Translations under genes and position numbers: made by a program | Shown: one piece after another, positions 32,111-40,527 of the stretch | How positions within the stretch are numbered: the stretch's first letter is position 1 | Layout: each line of letters begins with the position of its first letter | Assembly (NCBI GenBank): GCA_018268395.1 | Contig: JAFDWQ010000001.1 | Coordinates: 394,230 to 458,229 of the forward strand | DNA length: 64,000 nucleotides | Source: Armatimonadota bacterium | Lineage (GTDB): Bacteria > Armatimonadota > Fimbriimonadia > Fimbriimonadales > Fimbriimonadaceae | Direction: 5' to 3' | The notes under the pieces: generated by a model | What the model saw: the letters and a program-made list of their open reading frames with translations, nothing else | Told to the model about the DNA's origin: nothing | The model's database searches: none

Positions 32111-34366
32111 TCAGGCACCCGCCGTCCGGAACAACCAGGTCTCCGGAACGGGAGCTTTCGGCCTTGAGGGAGCGGCCATCTCGAACTTAAAGCTGTTGGC
32201 CCCGCCCTGGTCGTACCACCGGACGTCGACCCGGTAGTCGCCCTTTTCCAACCACGCCCTGCCGGACTTTTCGACCGCGCCATGGGGGCCGTCGTTGTCG
32301 ACGACCAGGGCGTCGTCGAGCCACAGCCTCGAACCATCGTCGCTCGTCAGATAGAAGTTGTAGGCGCCTGTCTCCGGCACCCGAAGTATCCCGCTCCAGC
32401 GCACGGCGAACTGGGCCGGCCTCGGCCGGACGGCCTGATCGAAGACCGACGTCACCGACGTGCCTGACGCCTTCATCGTCTTGAGGTCGGGCAGCCGGGA
32501 CGGCTCCCCGTTCAAGAGGTATGTGTCCGCCCGAAGGCCCGGAGTCAGAGGGCCGAGGTCTTTGTTCCGGGGGTTCCGGCACTCGACGCGCGAGACCGGG
32601 CCTGCGATGCCCCTTTTGTTCACGAACGCGAACGTGACGGTCGTCGGCCTTGTAACGGTCACGCCGTTCCGGTAGACGGGCGACTTCCCGTTCGGGACCG
32701 AACCGTCCATGGTGTACCGCAACGTCCTGCCGGGGCCTCCCCCTTTGGCTTTGACCGTCGTGCGCCCTGAGAAGAACACGGCGGTGGCGTCGACCTCAGG
32801 CTCGGAGACGTGGACGTTCAGACCGAGCGCGTCGAGCCGGGGAAGGAACGAAGTCATCCTTGGACTGAACTCGGACCACTTCCGACCCTCCTTCGGCGAC
32901 CAAAGGACTTCCGCCATGGCCAGGGCGCGCGGGTATTGCAGTTCCTCGTTGCGCGCTTCCGTGGCGATCCACTCGGCCCAGACGTTGTACTGTCCTCCCA
33001 AAACCCTCGCGGCTTGCTCCGGCGTGAGTCCGGCCGGGACAGGGTCGTACGCATAAACGTGTTGGGTCGGGATCGCCTGGTAGCTGTAGTCGAAGTAGCA
33101 ATGGCTCGTCGGCGACATCACGACGTCCCGCCCTTGTTTCGCCGCGTCGATGCCGCCTTGCACACCCCGCCACGACATGACCGTCGCTCCAGGCGCCAAC
33201 CCGCCCTCCAGGATTTCGTCCCAACCGACGAGCCTGCGGCCGCGGTCGGAGAGGAACGTGTCGAAATGGCGAACGACCCAACTCTGAAGCTCGTTTTCGT
33301 CCTTTAGCCCGTTCGCTTTCATCCGGGCTTGGCACCTCGGGCACGCCCGCCAGTGCTTCTTCTCGACCTCGTCGGCTCCGATATGGACGAACTTCGAGGG
33401 GAACAAGGCCAATGTCTCGGTCAACACGTCCTCCAAGAACGTGATGGCCGCGTCGTTGCCCGCGCAGTACACGTTGCTCAAGGACTGCCCCGGTTTGGCC
33501 GGTGGCCCGACATTGAGGCACTTCAGTTCGGGATAGCTGACGACCGCTCCGAGGGAGTGGCCCGGCAGTTCGATTTCCGGAACGACCGTGATGTGCCTGT
33601 CGGCCGCGTACCGGACGATCTCCTTGATGTCTTCTTGCGTATAGAAGCCACCGTATTTCTTGGGCGCCTGGTCGCCGCAGATCTGAATGTTGCCGAAGTT
33701 CCATTCCCCGCCGGGCCAGACTTCGCCCGTGTCGACACGCCAAGCCCCCGTCGACGTCAGCTTCGGATACTTCTTGATCTCGATCCGCCAACCGCCGTCG
33801 TCGACCAAGTGCCAGTGGAAGACGTTCAGTTTGAGGAGGGCCATCGTGTCCAACTGCCGCTTGATGAACGAGACCGGAAAGAAATGCCGGGAAACATCGA
33901 GCATCATGCCGCGCCAACCGAACCTCGGGCCGTCGCTGACCGAACAGGCGGGCAGCGACCACGTGACGCCTTTGACCGGTTTCGGCGACTCGATCTGTTC
34001 GGGAAGGAGCTGACGGAGGGTCTGGACTGCATAGAACGCTCCGCTCTCGCTCGAGTACTCGACCAAGACTTGGCCCGGCCGCACGTCGAGCCAGTACCAG
34101 TCCGGACGGAGGCGCGCCGTATCCTTCTTGTGGCGGAACACGATCGTGCCTTTTCGCCCCGAGCCCTCGAGGTTGAACCCGGCCGCCTTCTGGAACATCG
34201 CCTTCAAGTGCTTCGTGGCCGCACAATCGGAGATCAGGCGCGTCTGGTCCGTGACGACGAACGGAGTTCCGCCCGTGAACCGGGACTCGACCGGGCGCGG
34301 GACCAGCGCAGGTTCGCGCGGCGCGATCGTCAGGGTCGAAGCCAACAGGGTCACGGTCCAGAGCAT
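32111..34366 (-). CDS. GH20 beta-N-acetylhexosaminidase with PA14 domain
   Basis: 751-residue exported glycoside hydrolase. Signal peptide (LWTVTLLASTLTIA), a GH20 N-terminal domain (about 25-150), then the TIM barrel starting GWRGMMLDVSRHFFPV and carrying the catalytic pair in HIGADEVEKKHW. A chitobiase-like C-terminal fold and a PA14 module (YNFYLTSDDGSRLWLDDALV near residue 690) complete it; PA14 usually binds glycans. It would remove terminal GlcNAc or GalNAc from polymers. TAGAAT ends 6 nt before the ATG (34378-34373). Confidence 0.94.
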   Translation of the reverse strand: MLWTVTLLASTLTIAPREPALVPRPVESRFTGGTPFVVTDQTRLISDCAATKHLKAMFQKAAGFNLEGSGRKGTIVFRHKKDTARLRPDWYWLDVRPGQVLVEYSSESGAFYAVQTLRQLLPEQIESPKPVKGVTWSLPACSVSDGPRFGWRGMMLDVSRHFFPVSFIKRQLDTMALLKLNVFHWHLVDDGGWRIEIKKYPKLTSTGAWRVDTGEVWPGGEWNFGNIQICGDQAPKKYGGFYTQEDIKEIVRYAADRHITVVPEIELPGHSLGAVVSYPELKCLNVGPPAKPGQSLSNVYCAGNDAAITFLEDVLTETLALFPSKFVHIGADEVEKKHWRACPRCQARMKANGLKDENELQSWVVRHFDTFLSDRGRRLVGWDEILEGGLAPGATVMSWRGVQGGIDAAKQGRDVVMSPTSHCYFDYSYQAIPTQHVYAYDPVPAGLTPEQAARVLGGQYNVWAEWIATEARNEELQYPRALAMAEVLWSPKEGRKWSEFSPRMTSFLPRLDALGLNVHVSEPEVDATAVFFSGRTTVKAKGGGPGRTLRYTMDGSVPNGKSPVYRNGVTVTRPTTVTFAFVNKRGIAGPVSRVECRNPRNKDLGPLTPGLRADTYLLNGEPSRLPDLKTMKASGTSVTSVFDQAVRPRPAQFAVRWSGILRVPETGAYNFYLTSDDGSRLWLDDALVVDNDGPHGAVEKSGRAWLEKGDYRVDVRWYDQGGANSFKFEMAAPSRPKAPVPETWLFRTAGA

Positions 34367-34493
34367 GGTCGGATTCTACCGAGGCCACAAGTCGCCTTTC
34401 CGACGGGCGTCCGGACGATCCTCCCGGTCATTTCAAGGGTCTCGTGTTAGGTCCGCCCCTGCTCGTGGGTTTCCGTCAATCGAGGAATCCAAA

Positions 34494-35552
34494 ATGGAAC
34501 ATTCACGACATACGCTGCTGACCGTGCTCGTCTTCGCAGCGTCCTTGTTTCTGATCACGGCGAGCGGATGCGGCGGAGAGGACATCGGTTCGTCCGGAGG
34601 GCTGACGGGCGGCTCCTCTGGCGGCGGGACGACGGGCGGGACGTCCGGAGGGACGTCCGGCGGGACGACGGGCGGGACGTCCGGAGGGACGACCGGAGGG
34701 ACGACCGGAGGCGTCACAGGCGGGACGACCGGAGGAACGACCGGCGGCAGCACAGGCGGGACGACGGGCGGGACCGGTGGCTCGAACGGGACGATCGACT
34801 CGAACTTCTTCACGTTCCTGCAACGGAACCTGTCTTCCCGACAGTCGCTGGCCGAGCCGTTCACCGTCTCGGGTACGACCACGTTCATCTTCCGGTGCGT
34901 CGGTCAGTACTCGGGATCGATGGCGATCGTCACTCCGGACACCGTCCAATCGTTCGTCAACTTCGGCGCCTATTCCGGTTATGCGATCCACCGAGACTCG
35001 TCCGGCCACCAGTCCGTCACGCTCGGGCCAGGAACGTACTACCTGGGCATGCGGAACACTTCGAACTCCAGCAATACGATGAGGATCGAGCTCGACCTCC
35101 AAAAGCACACGACGAACCTGAACTTCATCGACTACTACGTCAGCGGCGTGAAGTCCCTGGCATCGGGAGGCAAGCTTTGGCAGGGCTTCACCGTCCAGGA
35201 CGGAGTCCGGTACTTCATCGACGGGTGCAACACGGGCCTCGAGATCTACGTCGTCAACGAATCCCAGTTGTCGGCCTTTCAGAACGGCGGGAGCTTCCAG
35301 TACTACACGGACTACTCTTTCCCGTCTCCGACCGAAGACCAGCCGGGTGGAGCCGAGTATCGCTTGCCCGCAGGCAACTACTACCTGTGCTTCCGGAACA
35401 CGTCCGGCGCCGCTCAGTCTTTGGACTACCTGATGGAGCGTTATAACGCGACGTCGAAGCCGGTCAAGCTCTCGAAACCGACCCCTGACTCGTCGGGCAG
35501 GCTCCTCGAGCCCCTGACCGAGGCAAAGTTGGAACGACGGCCTGCCGAGTAG
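34494..35552 (+). CDS. Lipoprotein with Gly/Thr/Ser repeat linker
   Basis: 352 residues. A lipoprotein signal (FLITASGCGG) is followed by about 65 residues of TGG/SGG triplet repeats, encoded by 9-12-base units rich in GGGACG, then two similar beta-rich domains. Each has the phrase FTVxxGxxxFI and later GTYYLGMRNTSN or GNYYLCFRNTSG, so an internal duplication of a PPC-like (bacterial pre-peptidase C-type) fold is likely. GAGGAA sits 6 bases before the ATG. It is expected to be anchored with its domains held away from the membrane. The repeats may vary in length between strains. A 17-bp-stem terminator follows. Confidence 0.86.
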   Translation: MEHSRHTLLTVLVFAASLFLITASGCGGEDIGSSGGLTGGSSGGGTTGGTSGGTSGGTTGGTSGGTTGGTTGGVTGGTTGGTTGGSTGGTTGGTGGSNGTIDSNFFTFLQRNLSSRQSLAEPFTVSGTTTFIFRCVGQYSGSMAIVTPDTVQSFVNFGAYSGYAIHRDSSGHQSVTLGPGTYYLGMRNTSNSSNTMRIELDLQKHTTNLNFIDYYVSGVKSLASGGKLWQGFTVQDGVRYFIDGCNTGLEIYVVNESQLSAFQNGGSFQYYTDYSFPSPTEDQPGGAEYRLPAGNYYLCFRNTSGAAQSLDYLMERYNATSKPVKLSKPTPDSSGRLLEPLTEAKLERRPAE

Positions 35553-35565
35553 ACGCGGCGCGCCA

Positions 35566-35603
35566 GGTCGGGGGCCAAGCCCGAGAGGGCTTGGCCCCCG
35601 ACC
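35566..35603 (+). terminator. Strong hairpin terminator after the repeat lipoprotein gene
   Basis: Perfect 17-bp stem GGTCGGGGGCCAAGCCC with a GAGA loop, 13 bases after the stop codon. No T-run, as for most hairpins in this window. Confidence 0.75.
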
Positions 35604-35698
35604 GTCTGCAGGAGGCGTTCGGCCCGGGCACGGAACCCCCTGCCTTGTCCCATCGTCGATGGAGAGGGGTCAAAAGGGTCCATTCGAAGTTTTCCACC

Positions 35699-35727
35699 TT
35701 GACAGTGGAAACGTCCGACGGTATCCT
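35699..35727 (+). promoter_or_regulatory. Classical promoter for the speD leader
   Basis: TTGACA (35699-35704), 17-nt spacer, TATCCT (35722-35727): the best -35/-10 pair seen in the window. Predicted start near 35734 leaves about 225 untranslated bases before speD. Confidence 0.7.
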
Positions 35728-35733
35728 ACGCCC

Positions 35734-35958
35734 TTGCGCCATCAGCCATCGGGTGACCGGTAGCCGGCGCCAACAACCGGAACGCCATCCGACCGGAATC
35801 GCGGTCGGAACAGGCTGGGGTACAGGTGCGTAACGTACGGCGGTGCCACAGCTTGTCGGGTTAACGAACGGCCTGCAGGCGTCCCGTTGAGTCGTTCGGT
35901 CGGGTCTCTCCCGGCCCTCAAAGGCCGGAGAAAGGAAATTCCTGGGAGGAAAACTTGA
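35734..35958 (+). promoter_or_regulatory. Long structured 5' leader of speD, candidate cis-regulatory RNA
   Basis: About 225 bases without a gene between the promoter and the speD start. It contains a 7-bp hairpin (35789-35808, arms CCGACCG/CGGTCGG), further pairing in the middle, and a hairpin CCGGCC/GGCCGG (35911-35928). CTCCC at 35908-35912 can pair either in that stem region or with the ribosome site GGGAG (35944-35948), a layout suited to translational control. I could not match it to a known SAM, cobalamin or polyamine-related riboswitch class. Confidence 0.5.
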
Positions 35959-36564
35959 TTGGCAACTTCAATGGCAACTATGGTTAGCGCGGCACTGGCC
36001 GCCGCTGTCGTCCCCCTCGCCCAAGGCTCCAAGTCTTGGTTGACGCGATTGTTCAGACGGACCGAACCCGCGAAAATCGTCGCGGACCCTCCGACGATCG
36101 TCAACGACGCCGGATGGCAGCTCATCCACAGCGAGGACGCCGAGTCCTTCCGCGCGTGGCTCGGCAAAGACTCCGAAGGGCTTCCCTTCGAGCCCGGTCA
36201 GATGCCTTCGCTCGGGTCGCACGTCCTCATCGAATTGTTCGGATGTGACAAGCGGAGCCTCGAACAGGAGTCGTCCGTCGGGACGGCCATGCGCACCGCC
36301 GCCGTCGAGAGCAAGGCGACGGTCGTGGCGGAATCATTCCACGAGTTCAAGCCGTGGGGCGTCTCCGGGGCCGTGATCATCCAAGAGTCGCACTACACCG
36401 TCCACACTTGGCCCGAGCACGGCTATGCCGCCGTCGACCTGTTCTACTGTGGCGGCACCGTCCATGTCGACCGCGCCGTCGACGTCCTGCGGGAACGGTT
36501 CCGTCCCTCGAAGATCAAGTTCCTCGTCGTCCGACGCGGCATCCAAAGCGAAGTCGAGGGCTGA
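35959..36564 (+). CDS. speD: S-adenosylmethionine decarboxylase proenzyme (SpeD/SpeH type)
   Basis: 201 residues; makes decarboxylated SAM, the aminopropyl donor for spermidine. The prokaryotic class 1B core starts around residue 86 (SLGSHVLIELFGCD) and contains the self-cleavage region QESHYTVHTWPEHGYAAVDL, in which Ser144 should become the pyruvoyl cofactor. About 85 extra N-terminal residues (Ala-rich start, then WLTRLFRRTEP) are unusual for this 120-residue family. A TTG at 35959 is chosen because GGGAGG lies 9 bases upstream; ATG 35971 is the alternative. speE lies about 4 kb away on the other strand. Confidence 0.92.
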   Translation: MATSMATMVSAALAAAVVPLAQGSKSWLTRLFRRTEPAKIVADPPTIVNDAGWQLIHSEDAESFRAWLGKDSEGLPFEPGQMPSLGSHVLIELFGCDKRSLEQESSVGTAMRTAAVESKATVVAESFHEFKPWGVSGAVIIQESHYTVHTWPEHGYAAVDLFYCGGTVHVDRAVDVLRERFRPSKIKFLVVRRGIQSEVEG

Positions 36565-36576
36565 AGGCCCTCTAAC

Positions 36577-36617
36577 GGGCGTGGTTTCGGGCGAATGCCC
36601 CGGACCACGCCCTTCTT
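36577..36617 (+). terminator. Intrinsic terminator after speD
   Basis: Stem GGGCGTGGT/ACCACGCCC with inner GGGC/GCCC pairing, followed by TTCTT. It ends 25 bases before the next gene. Confidence 0.75.
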
Positions 36618-36641
36618 GTGTCCGAAGGTAGCCTGAACGCC

Positions 36642-37403
36642 ATGGCTGAAGCCGTGGTTCTGGGTTCGGGCACGAGCAACGGCGTCCCCACCCTTGGCAA
36701 GGTCTATCCGCCCGAGTTCCTCGCTCATCCCAAGAACCATCGCACCCGCCCAGCCCTGTTGCTTCAAGGACCGACAGGAAACGTCCTCGTCGACTGTCCC
36801 CCCGAACTGAGGTTGCAGTTGCTTCGGGAGCAGGTCTTCGACCTGGAAGCCGTCTTGATCACCCACTCCCATGCGGACCACGTCATGGGTATGGACGACC
36901 TCCGGACCCTGTGCCTGAAGTACGGCCGCGCCATGCCTGTCTATACATCGGCGAGGTACCAAGAGGACGTACGGCGCATCTTTCCCTACGCCTTCGAGGA
37001 CTTTCCGGAGGGGATCTGGGTACCGAGGTTCGACATGCGCGAACCGGGTCCGATCCTCGAACTCGGCGGCATGGTCATCCAGGTGTACTGGGTCGAGCAC
37101 GGACCGATGCCCGTCATGGCGGTCAAGGTCGGCGGGTTCGCCTACGTGACCGACGTCAGCCGCATCCCAGAAGACGTCTGGCCCCATTTGACCGGCTTGG
37201 ACACGCTGGTGCTCGACGCTGTACGCTACCGGCCCCATCCGAACCACTTCCACTATGAGAAGGCGGTCGAAGTCGCGTTGGCCTTGGGTGCCACCCGGAC
37301 GTACTTCACGCACTTGAGCGACGACTACGACCACGACGAGACGAACAGGGCTCTTCCGCCCGGTATCGAGCTGGCTTATGACGGATTGCGCATCCCCCTA
37401 TGA
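36642..37403 (+). CDS. PhnP-like MBL-fold metal-dependent hydrolase
   Basis: 253-residue cytosolic metallo-beta-lactamase-fold protein. GSGTSNGVPTLG opens the fold, THSHADHVMGMDDLR is the metal motif, and further ligands are in YVTDVSRIPED, DAVRYRPHPNHFH and YFTHLSDDYDHD. The family includes PhnP phosphodiesterases that open cyclic ribose phosphates, and coenzyme PQQ-type relatives; no phn genes are nearby, so the substrate is open. The ATG at 36642 is preferred over a GTG at 36618 because TAGCCT lies 7 nt upstream, the leaderless pattern. Confidence 0.9.
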   Translation: MAEAVVLGSGTSNGVPTLGKVYPPEFLAHPKNHRTRPALLLQGPTGNVLVDCPPELRLQLLREQVFDLEAVLITHSHADHVMGMDDLRTLCLKYGRAMPVYTSARYQEDVRRIFPYAFEDFPEGIWVPRFDMREPGPILELGGMVIQVYWVEHGPMPVMAVKVGGFAYVTDVSRIPEDVWPHLTGLDTLVLDAVRYRPHPNHFHYEKAVEVALALGATRTYFTHLSDDYDHDETNRALPPGIELAYDGLRIPL

Positions 37404-37471
37404 GCCGGTCTCCGGCCGTCGCTTCGTGGGCCAAAGCGCGCGATTCTGTTGTTTTCTTCGGTTCCGGAGAC

Positions 37472-37496
37472 CGGTGTCGTATAATGTTCGACACCG
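37472..37496. promoter_or_regulatory. TATAAT promoter element inside an 8-bp palindrome
   Basis: Arms CGGTGTCG (37472-37479) and CGACACCG (37489-37496) flank TATAATGTT, so a perfect -10 box occupies the loop. It lies about 130 bases before the small membrane protein and sigma factor genes. A repressor binding the arms would cover the -10. Confidence 0.55.
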
Positions 37497-37612
37497 TTTC
37501 GAACGTAAGGTTCCTCAGTAAGGATCCAGGTTCGAAAACTTCGACCGATTTCGCAAGGTCTCCCTAAAGGGGCCTGTGGAAAGTACCGATAAGGACAAGA
37601 GAGGGTCTTTGA

Positions 37613-37870
37613 GTGAAGAAGAAGCCGACGCCGGTCCTCGCCACGTTCGTAGCGGCGACCATGGCTTTGGCCGCGCTGGCAACGTCACTGGTCAACGGAG
37701 TCGATCCAGCGACCTGCACCCTTCGGGGGGGCGCAGCGTTCCTCATCGGACGGATCCTCGCAAGTGTCTGGTGCGCCCTTCTACCGTCCGAAAACGTCGG
37801 GATGGAAGGCGGTCTGGAGCCTGGCCTAGCGGACGCCGCAGAAACCGACGAGGAACCTCTCGCGGCGTGA
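37613..37870 (+). CDS. Small membrane protein upstream of the sigma factor
   Basis: 85 residues with two hydrophobic segments (about 8-27 and 38-57) and an acidic tail (DAAETDEEPLAA). No family recognised. It starts at GTG 37613 with GAGAGGG about 9 bases upstream and ends 18 bases before the FliA-like sigma gene, so the two are cotranscribed. Small membrane proteins occur next to fliA in some flagellar clusters, but there are no flagellar structural genes in this window. Confidence 0.7.
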   Translation: MKKKPTPVLATFVAATMALAALATSLVNGVDPATCTLRGGAAFLIGRILASVWCALLPSENVGMEGGLEPGLADAAETDEEPLAA

Positions 37871-37888
37871 ACGGAGAACATACATCAC

Positions 37889-38671
37889 ATGCCATTGTCC
37901 CAAGAACAACTTCAACGCAGCTGGATCGAATATAAGGTCTACAAAGACCCCAACGCTCGCGTCGGGTTGATCAACCACTATTCCTATCTCGTCAAGATCA
38001 CGGCCGGACGGCTCGTGACCAACATCCCGGGCGGTCTCGACCGTGAAGACCTCGTAAGCGCGGGCGTCGTCGGTCTGATCAAAAGCGTCGACCAGTACGA
38101 CCCGGCGCGCGACGTCAAGTTCGAAACCTATGCGATCGCCTTGATCCGCGGCGCGATCTTGGAGATGCTGCGGGACGAGGATTGGGTTCCGCGTTCGATC
38201 CGCGAGAAGCTGAAGGCTTTAGAGCGCGCCCAGCAAAAGCTCGAGACGTCGTTCGGCCGTCCGCCGACGAACCGAGAACTTGCAGACTTTCTCGGGATCT
38301 CCGACGAAGAGGTCGACGACCTTCACGTCCGCGCCGGACGGACGAACGTGTACAGCCTCGACGACGTCATCGGAGGCTCGAGCGACGGCGACGACCACAT
38401 CCACTTCATCGAGATGATCGTGGACGAGGATGCCAACCCGGGTGGCGAGGTCGAAGGTAAAGACCTGCGCCGGATCCTGGCGGCAGGCGTCGACAACCTT
38501 CCCGAGCGCGAGCGCCTCGTGGTCGCCCTGTACTATTTCGAAGGCCTGACTTTCAAGGAGATCGGCAAAGTCTTGGGCGTCAGCGAGAGCCGCGTCTACC
38601 AGCTTCACACGCAAGCCATGGGCCGCCTTCGCGGCTTCATGAAGGACCAAGGGGCCGCACAAGTGGCATAA
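37889..38671 (+). CDS. RNA polymerase sigma factor, FliA/WhiG type
   Basis: 260-residue sigma-70-family factor with regions 2, 3 and 4. Region 2 includes YSYLVKITAGRLVTNIPGG and EDLVSAGVVGLIKSVDQYDP, then FETYAIALIRGAILEMLRDEDW, diagnostic of the FliA/WhiG group (28-type promoters). Region 4 ends with LTFKEIGKVLGVSESRVYQLHTQAMGRLR. It would direct motility or developmental genes. There is no anti-sigma FlgM gene adjacent. It follows a small membrane protein gene, and a small acidic ORF begins 4 bases after its stop. Confidence 0.94.
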   Translation: MPLSQEQLQRSWIEYKVYKDPNARVGLINHYSYLVKITAGRLVTNIPGGLDREDLVSAGVVGLIKSVDQYDPARDVKFETYAIALIRGAILEMLRDEDWVPRSIREKLKALERAQQKLETSFGRPPTNRELADFLGISDEEVDDLHVRAGRTNVYSLDDVIGGSSDGDDHIHFIEMIVDEDANPGGEVEGKDLRRILAAGVDNLPERERLVVALYYFEGLTFKEIGKVLGVSESRVYQLHTQAMGRLRGFMKDQGAAQVA

Positions 38672-38675
38672 GACG

Positions 38676-38891
38676 ATGGACGGTCTCACCCCAGTCCGGG
38701 GCCCGGATCCTGGCGGTCTCTACAGGAACGCGGTCCGCCCGACCAGCGACCGGAACAAGAAGCCGGCCAAGCCGGCTAGGCACCAGGACGAGGACGAGAC
38801 CGGCCTCGACGATGCGGAAGATCAGTTGGAAACCCAGGGCGACGAGGACGTCGCGGACGACGACGGGCACGGAATCGACCTACAAGCCTGA
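38676..38891 (+). CDS. Small acidic protein after the sigma gene, unknown function
   Basis: 71 residues: a Pro/Gly-rich start and a Lys/Pro then Asp/Glu-rich remainder (EDETGLDDAEDQLETQGDED). It starts 4 bases after the sigma factor stop. Composition is low complexity and may be disordered; a role such as an anti-sigma or chaperone partner is only positional speculation. It could also be a chance reading. Confidence 0.45.
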   Translation: MDGLTPVRGPDPGGLYRNAVRPTSDRNKKPAKPARHQDEDETGLDDAEDQLETQGDEDVADDDGHGIDLQA

Positions 38892-39002
38892 CGTTCAGGC
38901 ACGCATCTTGCCGTTCCGCTGTTGATCCTCTTGGCCAAGCCGACCTAGGCTCAAACGGGTAGCATGGCCCTTCATCCTGACGTGAGCGACCAGACAACGA
39001 CC

Positions 39003-40076
39003 ATGAAGAGACGAACGATTTTGACCACGCTGGCCCTGGCAATCCTTACAGGTGCCGTGGGATGCGGCGGCGGCTCCGGCGCCAGCAACGATATTCTCGC
39101 CACCGTCGAAGGCGATTCGATCACAGTCGACCAGTTCAACACGTACCTGGCCGTCAAACCGACCGCCCGCGTCATGATCCAAGGCCAGGTCGTCGAACTC
39201 CCGGTGGCGGACACCCTCGCCTTCCAGGCGATCCAAGACCTCGTGTCCCGCACGATCCTGACCCAGATGGCGAAGGACGAGAACGTCTATCCGACCGACA
39301 AACAGGTGGAGGACGAACTCAAGTTCCAGACCGATTTGGACCAGAACTTCCTGGCCGCTTATCAAAAGAAAGGCATGACCATCGCCCAGATCAAGGACGA
39401 GATCCGGTTCTCGCTCCTTCAAGAAGGGCTCGTCACGAAAGGCATCAAAGTCACCGACGAAGAAGTCGATTCCTGGCTGAAGCGGAACCCGAAGGCCTTC
39501 GTCATGCCGGCGACGGTCGAACTGAGCTGGGTCCTCGCGACCACCGACGCGCGCAAAGCTCAGATCGACGCCGCCTTGAAGTCCGGTAAGAAGTTCGAAG
39601 ACGTCGCGATCGAACTGAGCCAGGCGTCCAGCGCCCCGATGCTGAAGGGCAAATACATGCCCGAGCGCGGCCCGTTGCCGATCACGGGCATGGCTCCACA
39701 GTTGAAGACGGCGATCGAAGCCACCAAGGAAGGCGCCGCGACGGACTGGATCCGGTTCACCGAAGGCATCGCCAAGTTCCACGTCGATAAGAAGTACGCC
39801 GAGAAGCAGATGGAGATCACGAGCGCGCGAAAAGAAAACGTCCGACGCAACCTCGCCCTCCAGCGCGGGAACAAGGCCAACGACCTTCGCAGCCGCTTGG
39901 TCGACCGCGTCCGGACCAGCGAGATCGTCATCCGGCGAGAATCCCTCAAGGACGCCTGGAAGAACTTCACCGAAATGCTGAAGAAGCAGGCCGAGCAGAG
40001 CGGCAAGCAGGCCGCGCCGACGACGTCGACGAGCGGCGGCGGTACCAACATGGTCCCCGGCGCACCTGGGAACTGA
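39003..40076 (+). CDS. SurA/PpiC-like exported lipoprotein (peptidyl-prolyl isomerase family)
   Basis: 357 residues. A lipoprotein signal (LAILTGAVGCGGG) is followed by a SurA N-terminal helical domain (about 28-165, with VEGDSITVDQFNTYL and VSRTILTQMAKDENV) and a parvulin-like region (about 166-265, PATVELSWVLATTDARKAQID). A long charged helix and a Gly/Ser/Thr-rich tail end it. Proteins of this type assist folding of exported proteins. ATG 39003 is chosen over 38964 because it places the signal peptide at the N-terminus. A terminator follows. Confidence 0.9.
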   Translation: MKRRTILTTLALAILTGAVGCGGGSGASNDILATVEGDSITVDQFNTYLAVKPTARVMIQGQVVELPVADTLAFQAIQDLVSRTILTQMAKDENVYPTDKQVEDELKFQTDLDQNFLAAYQKKGMTIAQIKDEIRFSLLQEGLVTKGIKVTDEEVDSWLKRNPKAFVMPATVELSWVLATTDARKAQIDAALKSGKKFEDVAIELSQASSAPMLKGKYMPERGPLPITGMAPQLKTAIEATKEGAATDWIRFTEGIAKFHVDKKYAEKQMEITSARKENVRRNLALQRGNKANDLRSRLVDRVRTSEIVIRRESLKDAWKNFTEMLKKQAEQSGKQAAPTTSTSGGGTNMVPGAPGN

Positions 40077-40092
40077 TCCCCGGCGACGACGA

Positions 40093-40131
40093 ACGAGCGG
40101 CGCCTCCCCAAAGGAAGCGCCGCTCGTCTTT
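40093..40131 (+). terminator. Terminator after the SurA-like gene
   Basis: 11-bp arms ACGAGCGGCGC/GCGCCGCTCGT with a 13-nt loop, followed by CTTT. It may also serve the convergent gene ending at 40154. Confidence 0.7.
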
Positions 40132-40153
40132 GTGCTTGGTCAGCGGTTTTGCG

Positions 40154-40465
40154 CTACCGGAAGAACGCTCGGAGCTCCGAACACATCTGCTCGACGTCTT
40201 GAGCGTTCATCTCGTCGGTCTTCACGTAGTCTTGGAGGTCGGACTCCAGGCCGGAGAAGTCGGGCGAACGCCAACAACCGAGGGGCGTCTTGTCCGAATC
40301 CAGTTGCACCAGGTTGAGCCGAAACCCGTCGCGAAGGTCGCAGCCGTCCATCCACTGGACTCCCTTTGCCGTGAGGTCGTGGATCGAGGTGAAAACGCCG
40401 CACACCTTCGACGAATGGTCAGACCCAAGTTGTTCGGTGACCCAGTAGATCTTGCGGAACTTCAT
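40154..40465 (-). CDS. Hypothetical cytosolic protein
   Basis: 103 residues, mixed alpha/beta, with no signal or membrane segment. Segments WVTEQLGSDHSSKVCGVFTS and DGFRLNLVQLDSDKTPLGCW look like beta-strands; the C-terminus is an amphipathic helix (DEMNAQDVEQMCSELRAFF). Not recognised. TAACCT lies 12 nt before the ATG. It follows speE on the minus strand, 62 bases away, and could be cotranscribed with it. Confidence 0.75.
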   Translation of the reverse strand: MKFRKIYWVTEQLGSDHSSKVCGVFTSIHDLTAKGVQWMDGCDLRDGFRLNLVQLDSDKTPLGCWRSPDFSGLESDLQDYVKTDEMNAQDVEQMCSELRAFFR

Positions 40466-40527
40466 TGTCCAGGCCCGAGGTTACCACGACCGACCGCGTG
40501 CCGGCCCCTGTCCGTCCGACGCGCTCG

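Noticed and set aside
34433..34888. Minus-strand Pro/Val-repeat ORF
   Set aside because: It is the antisense of the TGG/SGG repeat in the lipoprotein gene, not an independent protein.
35734..35958. Cobalamin or SAM-I riboswitch in the speD leader
   Set aside because: GGTGCCACAG recalls a B12 box superficially, but the other conserved elements of cobalamin or SAM-I classes are absent.
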